Part shown: in pieces, positions 1 through 12,113 of the stretch
How positions within the stretch are numbered: the first letter of the stretch is position 1
How the letters are laid out: each line of letters opens with the position of its first letter
Assembly: GCF_905220565.1 (NCBI RefSeq)
Contig: NC_059409.1
Coordinates: forward strand, 1,433,501-1,497,500
Direction: 5' to 3'
DNA length: 64,000 nt
Origin: Melitaea cinxia
Taxonomy: Eukaryota > Arthropoda > Insecta > Lepidoptera > Nymphalidae
The notes under the pieces: model-generated
The model's input: the letters and a program-made list of their open reading frames with translations, nothing else
What the model was told of the DNA's origin: nothing
The model's database searches: none
Made by a program: the position numbers and the translations under genes

Positions 1-145
1 CTGCAGAATCTACATTCCGAATCGGTTGCTTTACTTTTACAAAAATATTATCCACCTTAAAATTTTAATTTGTGAAATGACGATTCGTAAATGCTCTTTG
101 GGCCTATTTGAATAAAGTTATTTTGATTTTGATTTTGATTTTGAA
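1..145 (+). repeat. LINE 3' end with (TTTTGA)n tail
   Basis: This segment matches the reverse complement of 41197-41345 almost throughout, starting CTGCAGAATCTACATTCC. It ends AATAAAGTTATTT followed by TTTTGA repeats, the form of a non-LTR 3' UTR with a simple-repeat tail. The element is cut by the window start. 146-714 shows nothing recognisable. Confidence 0.6.
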
Positions 146-714
146 ATTCTTACTATTTTTTAATACTGCTAAGTTGTATCGTTGTCACTCTGGATTTGAA
201 CTCAATTCGAGCGTATAAATCGATTTATGTAATGAAGTCTCAGTCGTTAATAATACAGACAAATTTAACCTCGATGATATTTCAAACTTAAGTTGCTGTG
301 ACGAGTCAAGTTGCTATTCTTAGAATATATTTGATGTTCTGCAGACGTGAATAATTAAATTTAAAATTAAGTAATTAGTCCACAAAACGTAGCAGTTAAT
401 ATATGTCGTCTGGTTTAATCTACCAAGTAAGTCGTTGGTCCCTTACTAATCTCGTTAGCTTTAAACTTTTTAGCTGTTTTAAGTAATATATTGTTGGAAA
501 GTTGCTTAATTTTAAAAGTGTCGGCCAGAATTTTAACAAAGCTTATTAAAAATTTATGTCCACGTTTTAACTTTCTTAGTGAGTTAACCACTGGTAGGTA
601 ACGTGTTTATCTAGAGAAGTTATTTGAAATGAGTGTATTTTTGTCATGCTAATTCCGAAAAAAACTTCGATTGAAGTTGCAAACTGCAAAACATAAAGTG
701 TATTATTAGTAATA

Positions 715-1003
715 GCACAACATCAAAATCGATACATCCATTAGAAAGTTATGCGGTATAATACAACGTAGGTCGACGAAAAAGCGTCAAGTAAAAACGC
801 ATTATTAGAGATAGCTCGAAAAGTAGTTGTTAGATCTCAAATAAATTTAAATGGGACCAATTGGCACACACCACCTTTCGATTAAAATAAAATTTGTCGA
901 AATCGCTCCACCCAGTCAAAAGTTCTGATGTAACATACATAAAAAAAAAAATACAGTCGAATTGAGAACCTCCTCCTTTTTTGGAAGTCGGTTAAAAATA
1001 ACG
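715..1003 (-). repeat. Interspersed repeat family D (AACCGACTTC termini)
   Basis: Reverse-complement copy of the repeat seen at 4117-4720. It shares the block GGTGGACCGATTT, the A-rich run next to TGTATGTTACATCAGAAC, and the terminus GGAAGTCGGTTAAAA at 989-1003. It has no coding capacity. The class is unknown, possibly a fold-back or Helitron-related non-autonomous element. 1004-1844 holds no gene I can see. Confidence 0.6.
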
Positions 1004-1844
1004 TTATTTTTATATTACAACTATATGATTTTAGTGGCCAAGATTACAGAATCCGCTGAGACTTTATATCAGGTGTTATTTATCAATTCTAATTTTCATT
1101 AAAACTACAATATATACCGACGATCATAATGCTTCCGACAATGTTGTTATTTATTTACTTACACTTTCCACACCACTACAATTTTTAAACAATATGAGAT
1201 ATGCTATAAGAAAATAGAAAATGCATCAGCTGCAAGAGGCGTTTTATCGCTCACACAGCGATCTCTTCCAGGTAATCTTAATTGGACAGAGGACTAACAT
1301 AGGGAGTGTGGGATGGAGCGCAATAATTGTATTTGACAGGAATATATACATATACAGATACATACACGTGTACATTTTATACTCAGAAATTTTCGGAGTA
1401 GATTATTTGCTCAGAATTATTATAACGACTATAAATAGCCCGCTTCTTTAATTATGTTGTCTTATTTAAGTATAATGAGATTTACATAGCTTACGTTAAA
1501 CACAAAAGTCAGATTCATCAAAATACATTTCAAGACATTCTCTTATATGAAAGGTTTAAATGAAAATATAGTTATTACTATGTAAAATAGAATGCTACTT
1601 TAATCCATTATGTAATCTTATAAATTTCAATCTACATAGAACTTGCTTTGATGGTGACCCATGGGGAGTCATAACATGGTTAGTGCTTGAGTAATTGTTT
1701 TATATTACAGTGAACGAACCAAATAATTTGTTATACGACCCGTGAGGTCTTACCTTGACATCAATATTTCAGTGATGTGTGTATTTTTGATTATAATTCG
1801 CACAGTGTTACTAACGAGGTAGAAATTAAGTTTTGAAAATACAT

Positions 1845-1852
1845 TTTACAAT
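1845..1852. repeat. Left 8-bp target-site duplication of the P-like element
   Basis: TTTACAAT occurs here and again at 3990-3997, immediately outside the two inverted termini of the element between them. Eight base pairs is the duplication length made by P-superfamily (and hAT) transposases. Confidence 0.75.
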
Positions 1853-2276
1853 CATAGAGCAACACGGAGGGGAGTGGCCATTGCGTTTGTTACCGATACA
1901 AAACTTTCTGTCATTTTTTGCGGGGGGAAATTACACACATGCACACTTTATCTAAATCCCACACAAAAATAATCGTCTGTCACTACGAAACTCACACATA
2001 CTAAATTTAAATCACACTTACATTTTTCACACACACATAGATACATTCTGTGTTATTACAGTATAATGACACGCCGCAACTACACTGAAAAGTTGCTAAC
2101 AGCCGTGGTTGTAACAACTGTCGATATGCATTATCGATAAATTCAACTACTCTGTTAGGGAAATAATGTTTTTAAAGTGATACAAAGGTAAGATATATTA
2201 TATTATAAAAATAGACTTAATTTATTATATACTACAAATCAAACATCTTCATGTAAAATAAACGATTATAAGGAGT

Positions 2277-2480
2277 AAAGATTTGATTGTTTGTTTGTTA
2301 GCATTGAATAGGCTCTGAAACTATTGGACCGATTCAAAAAATTATTTCATCGTTGAGAAGCTACACTATCCTTGAGCGACATAGGTTATACTATATTTTT
2401 AAAAATATTAGGGATCTTTACTAAAACTCCAATGATGTAACCCAAGGGATAAAAAAATATCCTAAAAAATTCCTTACATT
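2277..2480 (+). mobile_element. Helitron-like remnant inside the P-like element
   Basis: Contains GATTTGATTGTTTGTTTG followed by a segment close to 'AAACTATTGGACCGATT', a block I associate with non-autonomous lepidopteran Helitrons. Neither terminus is clear, so the boundaries are approximate. Confidence 0.35.
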
Positions 2481-2569
2481 GCGTGGGCTGCAAAAACTAA
2501 TGATAATAGAAATATATAATGTAGTAAGACTTTGTAGAACACATCATTATCTACAATAATTGTATTTGC

Positions 2570-2840
2570 TCGCAAACGAAAAAAAAACCTGACTTCAATT
2601 ACATCGACAAGTAATACAATATATGTAATATATACGCGTTATCAAAGGTTACTCAAAAAGTTGTTATCAGATCTCGATAAAATTTAAGCGCAACCACATG
2701 ATAAACATCAGCTTTCTATTAAATTAAAAATCATCAAAATTGGTCCACCCAGTCAAAAGTTCTGAAGTAACATACATAAAAAAATACACTCGAATTGAGA
2801 CCCTCCTCCCTTTTTGGAAGACGGTTAAAAAGTGTCGCGA
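2570..2840 (-). repeat. Interspersed repeat family D nested in the P-like element
   Basis: Reverse-complement copy of the 4117-4720 family: GCTCGCAAACGAAAAA at one end, then ATTACATCGACAAGTAATAC, TGGTCCACCCAGTCAAAAG and GGAAGACGGTTAAAAA at the other. It interrupts the P-like element and is therefore younger than that insertion. Confidence 0.6.
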
Positions 2841-3035
2841 CAGCATATGTCTAACTATTATAATTATGTCATAATACGTTTGGTGCAACGTTGTTGTGCC
2901 AAACAATGCCAGTCTACAATAAACGATTTAAAATTAACCCACATTTTGAGGAGTTGATGATTACACTGTGATGTCAACGAATCAGGAATAGGCAGCGTAG
3001 CACTAATGGCATCATAAGATGATAGCCTGTCATTG

Positions 3036-3834
3036 CTAGATTAAATGATTTGTTGATGACTCTGAAAGGATGGACATTGTTAATTTTTGATTACCCTGTA
3101 CATGAGACAAAAAAAAAAACTTATGGGACAAAAACAGTGTGGCGTTAGTGTTGGTTTGGTGCCCTCGACTAATCCTTCTATTGTTCGCCAACACTTGAAA
3201 GTTAGTGGTATTAATATGATCTGAACAAATTACACTATTTTTTGTGGGCGTCCAGGTAAATCTGTCATTACCATTTTTTTCCCATGTATCCCTTAAATTG
3301 GGATTTTTAGAAAACCTGCCAAATTTTTATATAAAACATTATGGTGGAAGTTCACATTAAGTAATTCTAGTTAAATGTATTAATACTCATAATACGTGTA
3401 TTATATTTAATTTAATGCAATTTTATTATATAACTATGTTTATTAAAAAAAGCTAGCAATATAATATTTTAAATAAATCAAAATCTCAAAAGTGTCTGTC
3501 TCCTCTTTTGCCTTTGCCGTTTTTATCGATAACCATCTACAAACAAACCGGTAACAACACTATCGCTCGGCGACTGTGACTTCTCGGAAATAGACTCCGA
3601 TCAGTCGCTCGACCGATCCGCATATTGTATGCGGGCGAGCGGCCTGTGTTTGTAAACAAATCGAGTCAACACGAACGATAATATTTGTAATTTTTAAGTT
3701 TAAAAAAGGTTTAAAAGAAGTATACAAGTAATAATGTGATTAAAAAATACTTACGTATGAAAGGTAACGCCATGTTTTAGTAAATTTGACGTGGCAGATC
3801 TTTTTTTGCAGTAAAAAACAGAACAATTTGGCAT
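3036..3834 (-). pseudogene. THAP-domain N-terminus of a P-like transposase (two exons)
   Basis: Exon 1 runs 3834-3755 from ATG (MPNCSVFYCKKR...) to a GTAAGT donor. Exon 2 starts at 3315 after TTTGGCAG and stays open to TAG at 3038-3036. The phase-2 junction gives an unbroken THAP zinc finger of C2CH type: Cys4 and Cys9, then CSDH at residues 57-60, with the expected Trp in LRDTWEKN and the WTP motif before the CSDH. THAP domains bind transposon termini in P elements. The frame ends about 119 codons in. A different frame just beyond (around 2885-3025) reads on for about 45 codons, suggesting a frameshift or a missed intron. I cannot see the RNase H-like catalytic region, so this is a remnant or a domain-only product. 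Confidence 0.72.
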
Positions 3835-3989
3835 TTTTTGAAGGACGTTGATTCAATCGCGCAACTAGATTTAGTCTAGTGGTCAGTGCGGCTGCAACTA
3901 GTTTTATTGTTTGCATATGGCCATTTGGCCTTATACCTTGACAGAGGGGAACGCCTGTACATAGCTACTCCCCTCCGTGTTGCTCTTTG

Positions 3990-3997
3990 TTTACAAT
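3990..3997. repeat. Right 8-bp target-site duplication of the P-like element
   Basis: TTTACAAT, identical to 1845-1852, directly outside the right terminal inverted repeat. Confidence 0.75.
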
Positions 3998-4116
3998 AGA
4001 AATAAGAATTGAAAACACCGATGCACGTACCGGCTTTAAAATCAATTTGCATTTGTATTTGTACAAATATTTTATTCCGGTTTTGGTGTATGTCATGTAA
4101 AGATATCAGTCCTGAC

Positions 4117-4720
4117 TTTTTAACCGACTTCCAAAGAAGGAGTAGGTTTTCAATTCAACTGTATTTTTTTTAATGTATGTTACATCAGAACTTTTGACCG
4201 GGTGGACCGATTTCGACGATTTTTTTTTTCAATCGAAAGGTGGTGTGTTTCAATTGGTCCCATTTAAATTTATTTGAGATCTAACAACTACTTTTCGAGT
4301 TATATGTAATAATGCGTTTTTACTTGACGCTTTCTTCGTCGACCTGCGTTGTATTATACCGCATAACTTTCTACCGGATGTACCGATTTTGAATTCTTCT
4401 TTTTTTGTTGGAAAGAGGATATCTCTAATTTGGTAGCATGAAAGGAAACCAGGATCTCAGAGAAATCGAGGGTAACCTCTCGAAAATCCGCATAACTTTT
4501 TACTGGGTGTACCGATTTTAATGATTTTTAATTTAATCGAAAGCCGATGTTTATCATGTGGTCACATTTAAATTTCATCGAGATCTGATTACAAGTTTTG
4601 GAGTAATCTTTGATAATGCGTATTTACTTGACTATTTCGTCTACCTACGTTGTATTACTTGTCGATATAATTGAAGTCGGTTTTTCTTCGTTTGCCTGCA
4701 AACACAATTATATCAAAAAT
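4117..4720 (+). repeat. Interspersed repeat family D, longest copy, two internal modules
   Basis: Starts TTTTTAACCGACTTCC and ends near GAAGTCGGTTTTTC, giving a short inverted terminus. A module of roughly 305 bp (GGTGGACCGATTT ... ATCGAAAG ... CATTTAAATTT ... GATCTGAT/CTAAC ... AATGCG(T)TTTACTTGAC ... TACGTTGTATTA) occurs twice, near 4187 and 4495. Other copies lie at 715, 2570, 27832, 41660 and 49590. It is non-coding and its class is not recognised. Confidence 0.6.
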
Positions 4721-4756
4721 ATATCGACCGTTACTCATAGTAAGAAATACATATAG

Positions 4757-4872
4757 GTAACTGCCAACCCGCAGTGAAGCAGCGCACCATCATCCTTGCT
4801 CGTAATCTCCGACCTCTCTCCTTCATGAGACAGAGGCCTACGCTCAGCTGTGGGATGTTACAGCCTGTACCA
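4757..4872 (+). repeat. SINE family B, 3' part
   Basis: Begins GCCAACCCGCAGTGAAGC and ends CTGTGGGATGTTACAGCCTG, a diverged 3' half of the tRNA-headed SINE seen complete at 9115 and 14632. Confidence 0.6.
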
Positions 4873-5053
4873 AAAAATCAATAATTGCACATATTTAAAA
4901 AATATACACAATAAAAATCTCTTAATATATAACCTTCATATATGAACTGAATAAAAGTTAAATAAGTGGAACCGATGCATAGAGTCGGTTTTCTAAAGCT
5001 TGTGATTTATAATTTATACTTTACACTCTCGTTAATTTTCAACATTCATTTTT

Positions 5054-5160
5054 GTAGATCCGCCAACCCGCATTGGAGCAGCGTGGTGGATTCAGCTCTG
5101 ATCCTTCTCCTACATGGGGAAAGAGGCCTATGCCCAGTAGTGGGATATTACAGGCTGAAG
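5054..5160 (+). repeat. SINE family B, 3' part
   Basis: CGCCAACCCGCATTGGAGC through GAGGCCTATGCCCAGTAGTG to ATTACAGGCTGAAG. 5' truncated. 5161-6124 shows no gene and no clear repeat. Confidence 0.7.
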
Positions 5161-6124
5161 CGAAATTTTTGTAGGCTTAAAATAATTTGATGCCGATATG
5201 ACACAGTGTATTTCCTCTTTTTTTTGTCTCTTCTTTTGTAAGTTTTTCTTGATCGGAAGTCCATCTACTACACTGTACTAGCTTTAGAGAAATAACACGT
5301 CTCATTATGTTTTCTAAAACTTACATATTCATATATTTTCTCGGTGAGTAGGTACGGATAGAATTTTAAAGGCAAATTTATCACTTGAAACTCAGTGTTG
5401 CCCTGAATTTAGATCCGCGGTCGAGTAACATCGACCGACATTTGATATCCACAAAGGAACGTATCTCAACAGTAGGAGTCTCTAAGCATGTCAAAATATT
5501 TATGTGTATATGTGTATGATAATGTATAGTGCACATATAGTTTTAAAGGAAATAGTATTAAAAATCTTACCACCTTTCCTGGGACATATAATATATATAG
5601 CTAATTATCTGCAAATAATATACAATTAGGTGTATAGTTTAAATATATGTTTACAATAATTTTTATTTGATTTCCAGTTAAATGAAACCTCAAATTACAA
5701 AAATAATACAACATTAAAAATTTCACGAGCATTAACATACCAATACAATTAATTATTCTAGAAACAGTCGACTATCACACAGCATAACATCATTATACAC
5801 CTATTCAACTACTTCTGGTATCCACAAATTACTGCCAAAATAATTTGCTTACCTGTGGCGCGCGAGTAAAGGCTTAAGTAATCTGTGTAGACTGGGCGAT
5901 TTTGATGTACTCAGTTCGGGTGTGGCGAGGCGAGTATTGAGCCAGAATTTTTTTGAATTATTCAATTGATATAATATATGTATTGTTAAAAAGGTTATGT
6001 AACATCTTGACGTGCAATTACTCTGTCCGCGTGATATGTTTATTTATGTATTAATTCTTATACGTGAAGACCTATTATTAGCCAAATGTTGTTTGGTTCA
6101 ATTTGCTATGTATTTTTATTTGTT

Positions 6125-6330
6125 TATTGACTAGCCCGTTGGCGAGGTTTGTAATGTCCTGCTATCTGTGCCGCGGGTTGCGGGTTCGATTCCCGCCTGA
6201 GTCTGCGTGTAATATTTGTATATATTTATATATGTATTATTTATAAGTGTGTTTATAAAAAAATGTAGCTATACCAGTCGGCTGTTACCTATAACACAAG
6301 CATTAAGTTGCTTACTTTAAAAACAGATGA
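6125..6330 (+). repeat. SINE family D2 (tRNA-derived head, CAAGCATTAAGTTGCTTA body)
   Basis: The head has a B-box-like GGGTTCGATTCCCGC near 6181-6196, preceded by GCCCGTTGGCG. The body has ACACAAGCATTAAGTTGC. Body-only copies occur at 8005 and 13235. 6331-8004 is AT-rich with short chance ORFs and nothing I can name. Confidence 0.55.
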
Positions 6331-8004
6331 CCATGTGTGTATTGTGTAGATATTTATTTATTTATTTATATTTTTTATAAGATATTTATTATTTATTATT
6401 ATTATTTGTGCTGTTGGTTTTCCGAATACTAAATAAATAAGAACAGCGCAATGCCAACGTTACTATGGTCCTGCAATATTATACTATAGTGTTAGTTTAA
6501 TTGAAACAAAGTCTTGCGACGTTGAATAGTACGAGTATATATGGCTTAAAATGTCTCTTGTGTTTGTAATAACTGTTCGTTCAAACAATGTCAAAATGAA
6601 CATCGATTATAACTCTACAATACATGCGCTTTCGTTCTCTTTTTATCGCTGTTTGATTAAACTTTTCTGTTTGTCATTAACCGCTTGTTGGATTTTAAAA
6701 ATCGATAAAAGTAATAACCACATGCAATTAAGTTTTATTTAGAGACTTTGTAACAGCAGTTATACAATTTTATGTACAGGTCTTGTGGATTATACTCAAT
6801 TACTTCCACGATGACTATTATAAAACTGAATTTTTTTCCTCGTAGTATCAGTAAGGTACACTTTTGCGGTTTTATTTCAAGTGGCAATTTCCTTCAAGAG
6901 GATTTTAAGTCCTTTATTAAAAAAAATGGCATTTCCACGCCTCCAATGTGGCTGTTTTTATTCTCACAAAATGAAAAGTACGGGAAGCGCTTACTCTTAA
7001 AGCTCTACTTATATTATTATAACAGTGCATTAATATTATATACACACTTTTATATAATTATAATATATATCATACTATAAACTAAATATCATTTAAAGTT
7101 TTTTGAATACTATTACAGTGAAAACAGTCGAATAAATAAATATTACATTAGACGACATTAACTTTATGAACGTAAGTAGGTATAGGGTTGTAATGGCTCG
7201 CAAGAACCGCTTGACGAATTAAGCTTTTTTTTATTATGTCAGAAAAATATTAATTTAGAAGTCTGTTGAATATAAAGGCTGAAAAATTGTTTAACTTTTA
7301 ACTATAATTGATCACTAAGTTATGGAGTATATTTTTATGAGTCAACTTTCAACTATATCATTTATAATCTCATAAACATTATATATTGCGAAATTTGAAT
7401 TACTTTAGTAATCCACACAAGACTGGTGAAACAGAAATCTAGATGAAACTTCCAGACTAACATGTAGGCTACTTTTATTCCAAAATTCCCTAAATATAGA
7501 AAAGTTACGCAGACGAAACCGCAGTTTTCTGGCTTTCTGACCACAAAATTTGCTATCAAGCCTAAATAAAGTGAGTCCTCAAACAAAAAATTCTGTCTAA
7601 ACTTTATGGTTTCTGCTCTACTTCTACGTGGATGAAAGTTTGAAATCTAAACCATTGTACATAAACACGTATATACAAATTCGTACGTAAAGTTTAAAGT
7701 TACTCTAAAATCACGTAATGTTTCATTTTCGTGCAACATTGTTACCTTAGCGTATTGTGTATTTTAGTATATTGTCTCTGTTCCGAGCTTCAAGCTGTCA
7801 GGTTTAAGTACCTACTCGTATAAATCTGAAGTACAAGAAGTATATAAAACAAAAACATGAATTTTGTACATCTGAATGAATTTTGCGGATTTAACTGGCA
7901 AAGTTGTCGCAGTTTGTAGTGAGTCGGTTTACACTTGAAACTGGGTTATATATATATTATTATATACTTATTAATATATATATATTTATCGTTTTTTTTT
8001 TTTA

Positions 8005-8110
8005 AGTTATATCAGTCGGCTTTTACGTATAACACAAGCATTAAGTTGCTTACATAGGAACAGATGTGCCATCAGCCTGTGTGTGTATTAAAGATATTTT
8101 TATTGTTTGG
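8005..8110 (+). repeat. SINE family D2 body fragment
   Basis: AACACAAGCATTAAGTTGCT followed by ACAGATG, shared with 6280-6330. The tRNA-like head is missing. Confidence 0.5.
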
Positions 8111-8512
8111 TTTATGATTTCATAGACAAAGAATACCAACGAATTTTACACTTCTCTTTTTACAGTCTTCCATATCTCATTTAAGCTGTAATAGACATTT
8201 TTATTTTTTATTATTAGAATCAAATAGTAGATGTTAAATTTATAAGAAATGTTTTTTCGATGTTTTAAATTAAAAAAAAATTGATATCTAGATCTATTCT
8301 TTATACTTATAATTCACGCGGGACCCAGATGCCGTAGAAATTTCTGGAAAAAGTCCTATATTAATTAAATCTCCAGCTATTTATATACTTCAAACGCAAT
8401 TTATTCTGTTTATGTATTAGGTGTATGCTTGAATATACAATAAACACTTTTCATTTATTAAATTAATCATTGAATCGAAAAATTTCAATAGGATTTACGT
8501 CCATACCTACAT

Positions 8513-8683
8513 GTTTTTTTTTTTGCAAAAGAAACTCTTACTCGACTTATTGCCTCCACTGGTGACAAGAGGGCTGGTGCATTTTTTGCCCCAAGAATCG
8601 GCATAGCGATTCAACGGGGAAATGCTGCCAGCATTCTTGGCACAATTCCACGCCGACATGATTTATACCAAAACTATCTGTAA
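8513..8683 (+). pseudogene. LINE polyprotein C-terminal fragment
   Basis: An open frame ending at TAA 8681-8683 reads ...TRLIASTGDKRAGAFF, then IAIQRGNAASILGTIPRR. The IQRGNAAS..GT block is a C-terminal motif I have seen in lepidopteran reverse-transcriptase ORFs; the clade is uncertain. The copy is heavily 5' truncated and follows a T-run. 8684-9114 holds nothing recognisable. Confidence 0.5.
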
Positions 8684-9114
8684 ATATTTAGTCCTTAAGT
8701 TGTGAATTGTAAATATATATAATGGTTAAAAAACTATTTTAAATTAAAGAAAAATAATTATATACCTATATATATTAGTTTTTAAGACTTAATACACTGT
8801 GAAGATTATAGCGATGGTAAGGTAAAAAAACAACAGATAGTTTGTAAAACAATACGTAGTCCAACAATGAAAGCCGAAATAAGAATTGTACGAAAAGCAG
8901 TATTTTTCTGATAATTTTTAGATAAAAAACACTTAAGTAAAAGAATAAAGCGTGTTTTCGTAAAGACTGGAGTTAATTTCGTTAAATCTGTACTGATATT
9001 ATCAAACTGTAGAGCTTTTTTTGTGAACGCGCAAATAACATTTAGATTACACAAAGTTCGGCTGATTTTGCTAGTCTAACCCTTTTATACCACCGTTTAT
9101 ACCTTTTATATCAT

Positions 9115-9450
9115 ACGCCTGTTATATCCCACAGCTGAGCATAGGCCTCTTTCCCCATGTAGGAGAAGGATCAGAGCTTAATCCACCACACTGCTCCAAT
9201 GCGGGTTGGCGGATATTCCCTATTATGAGTAACGATCACTATCAGCTGTACATAATAACAACTGCAACCGACAGCTTATTGTGCTCTCCGAGGCACGGTG
9301 GGGAGATCCACAAGGTCTAACAACCAGACCGGAAATAAATATTTGCATAAACACAAGTATCCACTATGGGCGGGAATTGAACCCGCGATCGTCGGTGTGT
9401 AAGTGCCACCAACACGGCACACGCACCATTACACCAAAGCGGTTGTCATT
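9115..9450 (-). repeat. SINE family B, near full length
   Basis: Read on the minus strand: a tRNA-like head with a B box (CGGGTTCAATTCCCGCCC), then TCCCCACCGTGCCTCGGAGA, CCAACCCGCATTGGAGC, and the tail GAGGCCTATGCTCAGCTGTG...ATAACAGGC. It lies head to head with the family A copy at 9464. Confidence 0.75.
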
Positions 9451-9463
9451 CATATCATGTCTA

Positions 9464-9716
9464 CATTTTTTTATGTCACTAGGTCGGCAAACAAGCGTAC
9501 GGCTCACGTGATGGTAAGCGATTACCGTAGCTTATAGACGCCTGCAACACCAGAAGCATCGCAAGCGCGTTGCCGACCCAATCCCCAATCCCCCAGGAGC
9601 TCTGGTCACCTTACTCACCAACAGGAACACAATACTGCTTGAAAACAGTATTATTTAGCTGTGATCTTCTGTAAGGTCGAGGTACTACCCCAGTCGGGCT
9701 GCTCCATATTTTGAGC
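9464..9716 (-). repeat. Repeat family A (SINE or LINE tail ending TTTGCCGACCTAGTGACAT)
   Basis: Poly(T)-flanked minus-strand copy: AGGTCGGCAAACAAGCGTAC ... CTGTAAGGTCGAGGTACTAC. The 5' end (TTCCTGCTGTGCCC) present in other copies is lost. A near-identical copy starts at 10280. 9717-10279 holds only chance ORFs. Confidence 0.8.
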
Positions 9717-10279
9717 ATTTATATCATAGCTAGCATAAAATTTCGTATTTTAGCGCATCTGAAAAAAATCTTACTGGTGCTGTCTTCAAGAATCACATTG
9801 TTCTTATTGTTCGCTATTCTCATACTATTTCTTTATTCATATTCAAGTATTTCCTTTTTATTATATGTAATACAAATCAAGACACGCTCTAGAAAATTCT
9901 AGCTGACTATAAAATAAAACTTACCCTTTTCTTTACCTACGTAAGATAACGTAACATTTTATGCTACAATTGTAACTTCTGTAAGCCACCCATTCAGTTT
10001 TATCGTATTTACCTCCGTTATAGAACAATGTAAACGGTAAAAACTACTTCTAAAGAATCTTTTAAGTCTAATTGTGCAATAGAATTCTTTTATCGGCGGA
10101 TTTAGAGATCGAAAATCTTATTTTATATTCTCTCCTTTTTTTCTTTTAAAAGGGTATTTTGTCACGAAGTGTCAACCCTTGAGCAAGATAATATAATTGG
10201 GGTGACCAAATACGGTCCTTTATCGGCCTACTTTTACACATTCTTAAGATTCATTGAAAAAATACTGTACAGTTTACGT

Positions 10280-10567
10280 AGTTTTTTTTTTTATGTCACT
10301 AGGTCGGCAAACGAGCGTACGGCTCACCTGATGGTAAGCGATTACCGTAGCTTATAGACACCTGCAACACCAGAAGCATCGCAAGCGCGTTGCCGACCCA
10401 ATCCCCAATCCCCTCAGGAGCTCTGGTCACCTTACTCACCAACAGGAACACAATACTGCTTGCAAACAGTATTATTTTGCTGTGATCTTCTGTAAGGTCG
10501 AGGTACTACCTCAGTCGGGCTGCTCCATATTTTGAGCAGGAAATTCCTGCTGTGCCCTACCTCAGTT
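10280..10567 (-). repeat. Repeat family A, full length
   Basis: Complete minus-strand copy from the T-run to CCCTACCTCAGTTA at 10567. The family is about 285 bp with an A-rich 3' tail. 10568-11714 shows no gene. Confidence 0.82.
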
Positions 10568-11714
10568 ATAGTTTAGTAGTTTACATAATACTCTGTCAAA
10601 GGATATAAATGTCGCATTAATGTGTTCAAATCTGTCATTAAAAAGGACATAATATCGACACGTGATATGAAGAACATTGTATCTGATTTTGTTAAGTTTT
10701 CAGGGGAGCGTTTTACAATTTTGTTGCGTTAAAAATGTTGCCAAGTGATATTAAATAAAGCCGTATCCGTAATGCAGTTAATTGTTCTATTATTCAATTT
10801 TGCTTTTTGTAGTATGAACATGACCATATCAAACGGAAAACTGTTTTTGTTCAAGTTACAACGATTAAGAATACGATTGTTTTAGTTTAAAAACAATGTA
10901 TGAACAGTTCCTATAATAAAAACCAATATTATCGCTTTTATTATATATTTTTATTTTCGTAAACGAAATTACAATATTTTGTAGCAGGAAACTGGCTTAT
11001 CTTTCATTACAATGAAGTTTTTTTTCATTTAAAAATCTTTCTAATCGGTCGTATATTTTATACCACAGTTCCCAGATTGAAAGATACAATTTTTTCTCCT
11101 AAGTATTCTGATGGTATAGTTAAATATTGTTTCATTAGTTACAATGTACTTCATATTGGGTGTCGATATATAAACAGCATTCTTGAAAAGTAATAGTAGA
11201 AAAAAATTAACTGTACATTTAGATACAAATATAAGGATTTTAAGACTAAGTATACAGCATGCAATGTGAGGGAGTCGCTGTAGTTTCGTTGTTTCTAACG
11301 ATTTCTTTTCCCGTATTTTTTACTACCGCGCCACTTATAAATTAGCTAAATATTACATAAACATTTTTATATACAACATAACAAAAATAAACTTAAAAGA
11401 AAGACTTACATCTTAGAAATCTTTTGATCTAGATTTTAGTCTGCTAAAGTTTAAGTGTTCGGGAAATATGATCAGAATTTTCCTAAGCTGTTTCGTTGAG
11501 TTAAAACTTGGAATTACTTGCCATCGATCCGTCTAACACGGATTGTGTAAATTGCGCTGGTTGAGTACATTAAATATCGCTTAGTTCGACAATGAAGCAT
11601 AACGATAATGCTTCGAAAGTGTTGAAGACATTTATTCATTTCCCTGTGTGAATAAAAAAGCTTACGTTATTTATTTTACTGAATTGTAAATGTGTATATA
11701 CCTTATTATATATA

Positions 11715-11912
11715 CTTGCGACCCACTCCGGCTTCGCACGGTTGCAAAAACTATCAGTGTTCCTCTACTATATTATGCTATGTATTATACATATAAAGCT
11801 TCATCTGTCTCACTCTATTTACTAAAAACCGCATCAAAATCCGTTTCGTAGTTTTAAAGATCTAAGCGTACAGACTCAGGAAGCGACTTTGTTTTATATT
11901 TATACTATGTGA
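11715..11912 (-). mobile_element. Non-autonomous Helitron, about 198 bp
   Basis: On the minus strand it begins TCACATAGTATAAAT, runs through CGGATTTTGATGCGGTTTTT, and ends CGTGCGAAGCCGGAGTGGGT then CGCAAG before T. It matches the termini of the longer copies at 38141 and 59620 but is an internally deleted derivative. Confidence 0.72.
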
Positions 11913-12113
11913 TGATGTATAACAAGATGATCATTTGACCTTTGTACTTTTCTCATTTAATATGTCATAATAAAACATTTTTTTAGACATACCCTCCTTT
12001 ATAAATAACAAATATAAAAAAAAATACCAAATTTGGTGTAGTCGTGTATACATTTCTGAGATTAATTTTATGGCTATAGATAAATAATTTAACTCCGTTG
12101 AGTTAAGTTACAG

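Larger units (their letters stand above)
1853..3989 (-). mobile_element. P-superfamily-like DNA transposon, 2137 bp, degraded
   Basis: The left end reads CATAGAGCAACACGGAGGGG. The right end, read inward on the minus strand, is the same with one A for T at position 3; 24 of the first 26 bases agree. Both ends are flanked by the identical 8-bp duplication TTTACAAT (1845-1852, 3990-3997). Known P elements also begin CA, make 8-bp duplications and carry an N-terminal THAP domain. Here a two-exon THAP reading frame runs leftward from the right end. The interior is broken by a family D repeat (2570-2840) and a Helitron-like remnant (about 2277-2480), and I find no catalytic transposase domain, so it cannot be autonomous as it stands. 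The superfamily call is inferred from three agreeing features. Confidence 0.72.

Noticed and set aside
6772..7080. 102-codon ORF
   Set aside because: AT-rich chance frame without domain, codon bias or splice support.
9281..9511. ORF starting MLSEARWGDPQG (also at 14790)
   Set aside because: The same peptide arises at both places because both are family B SINE copies.
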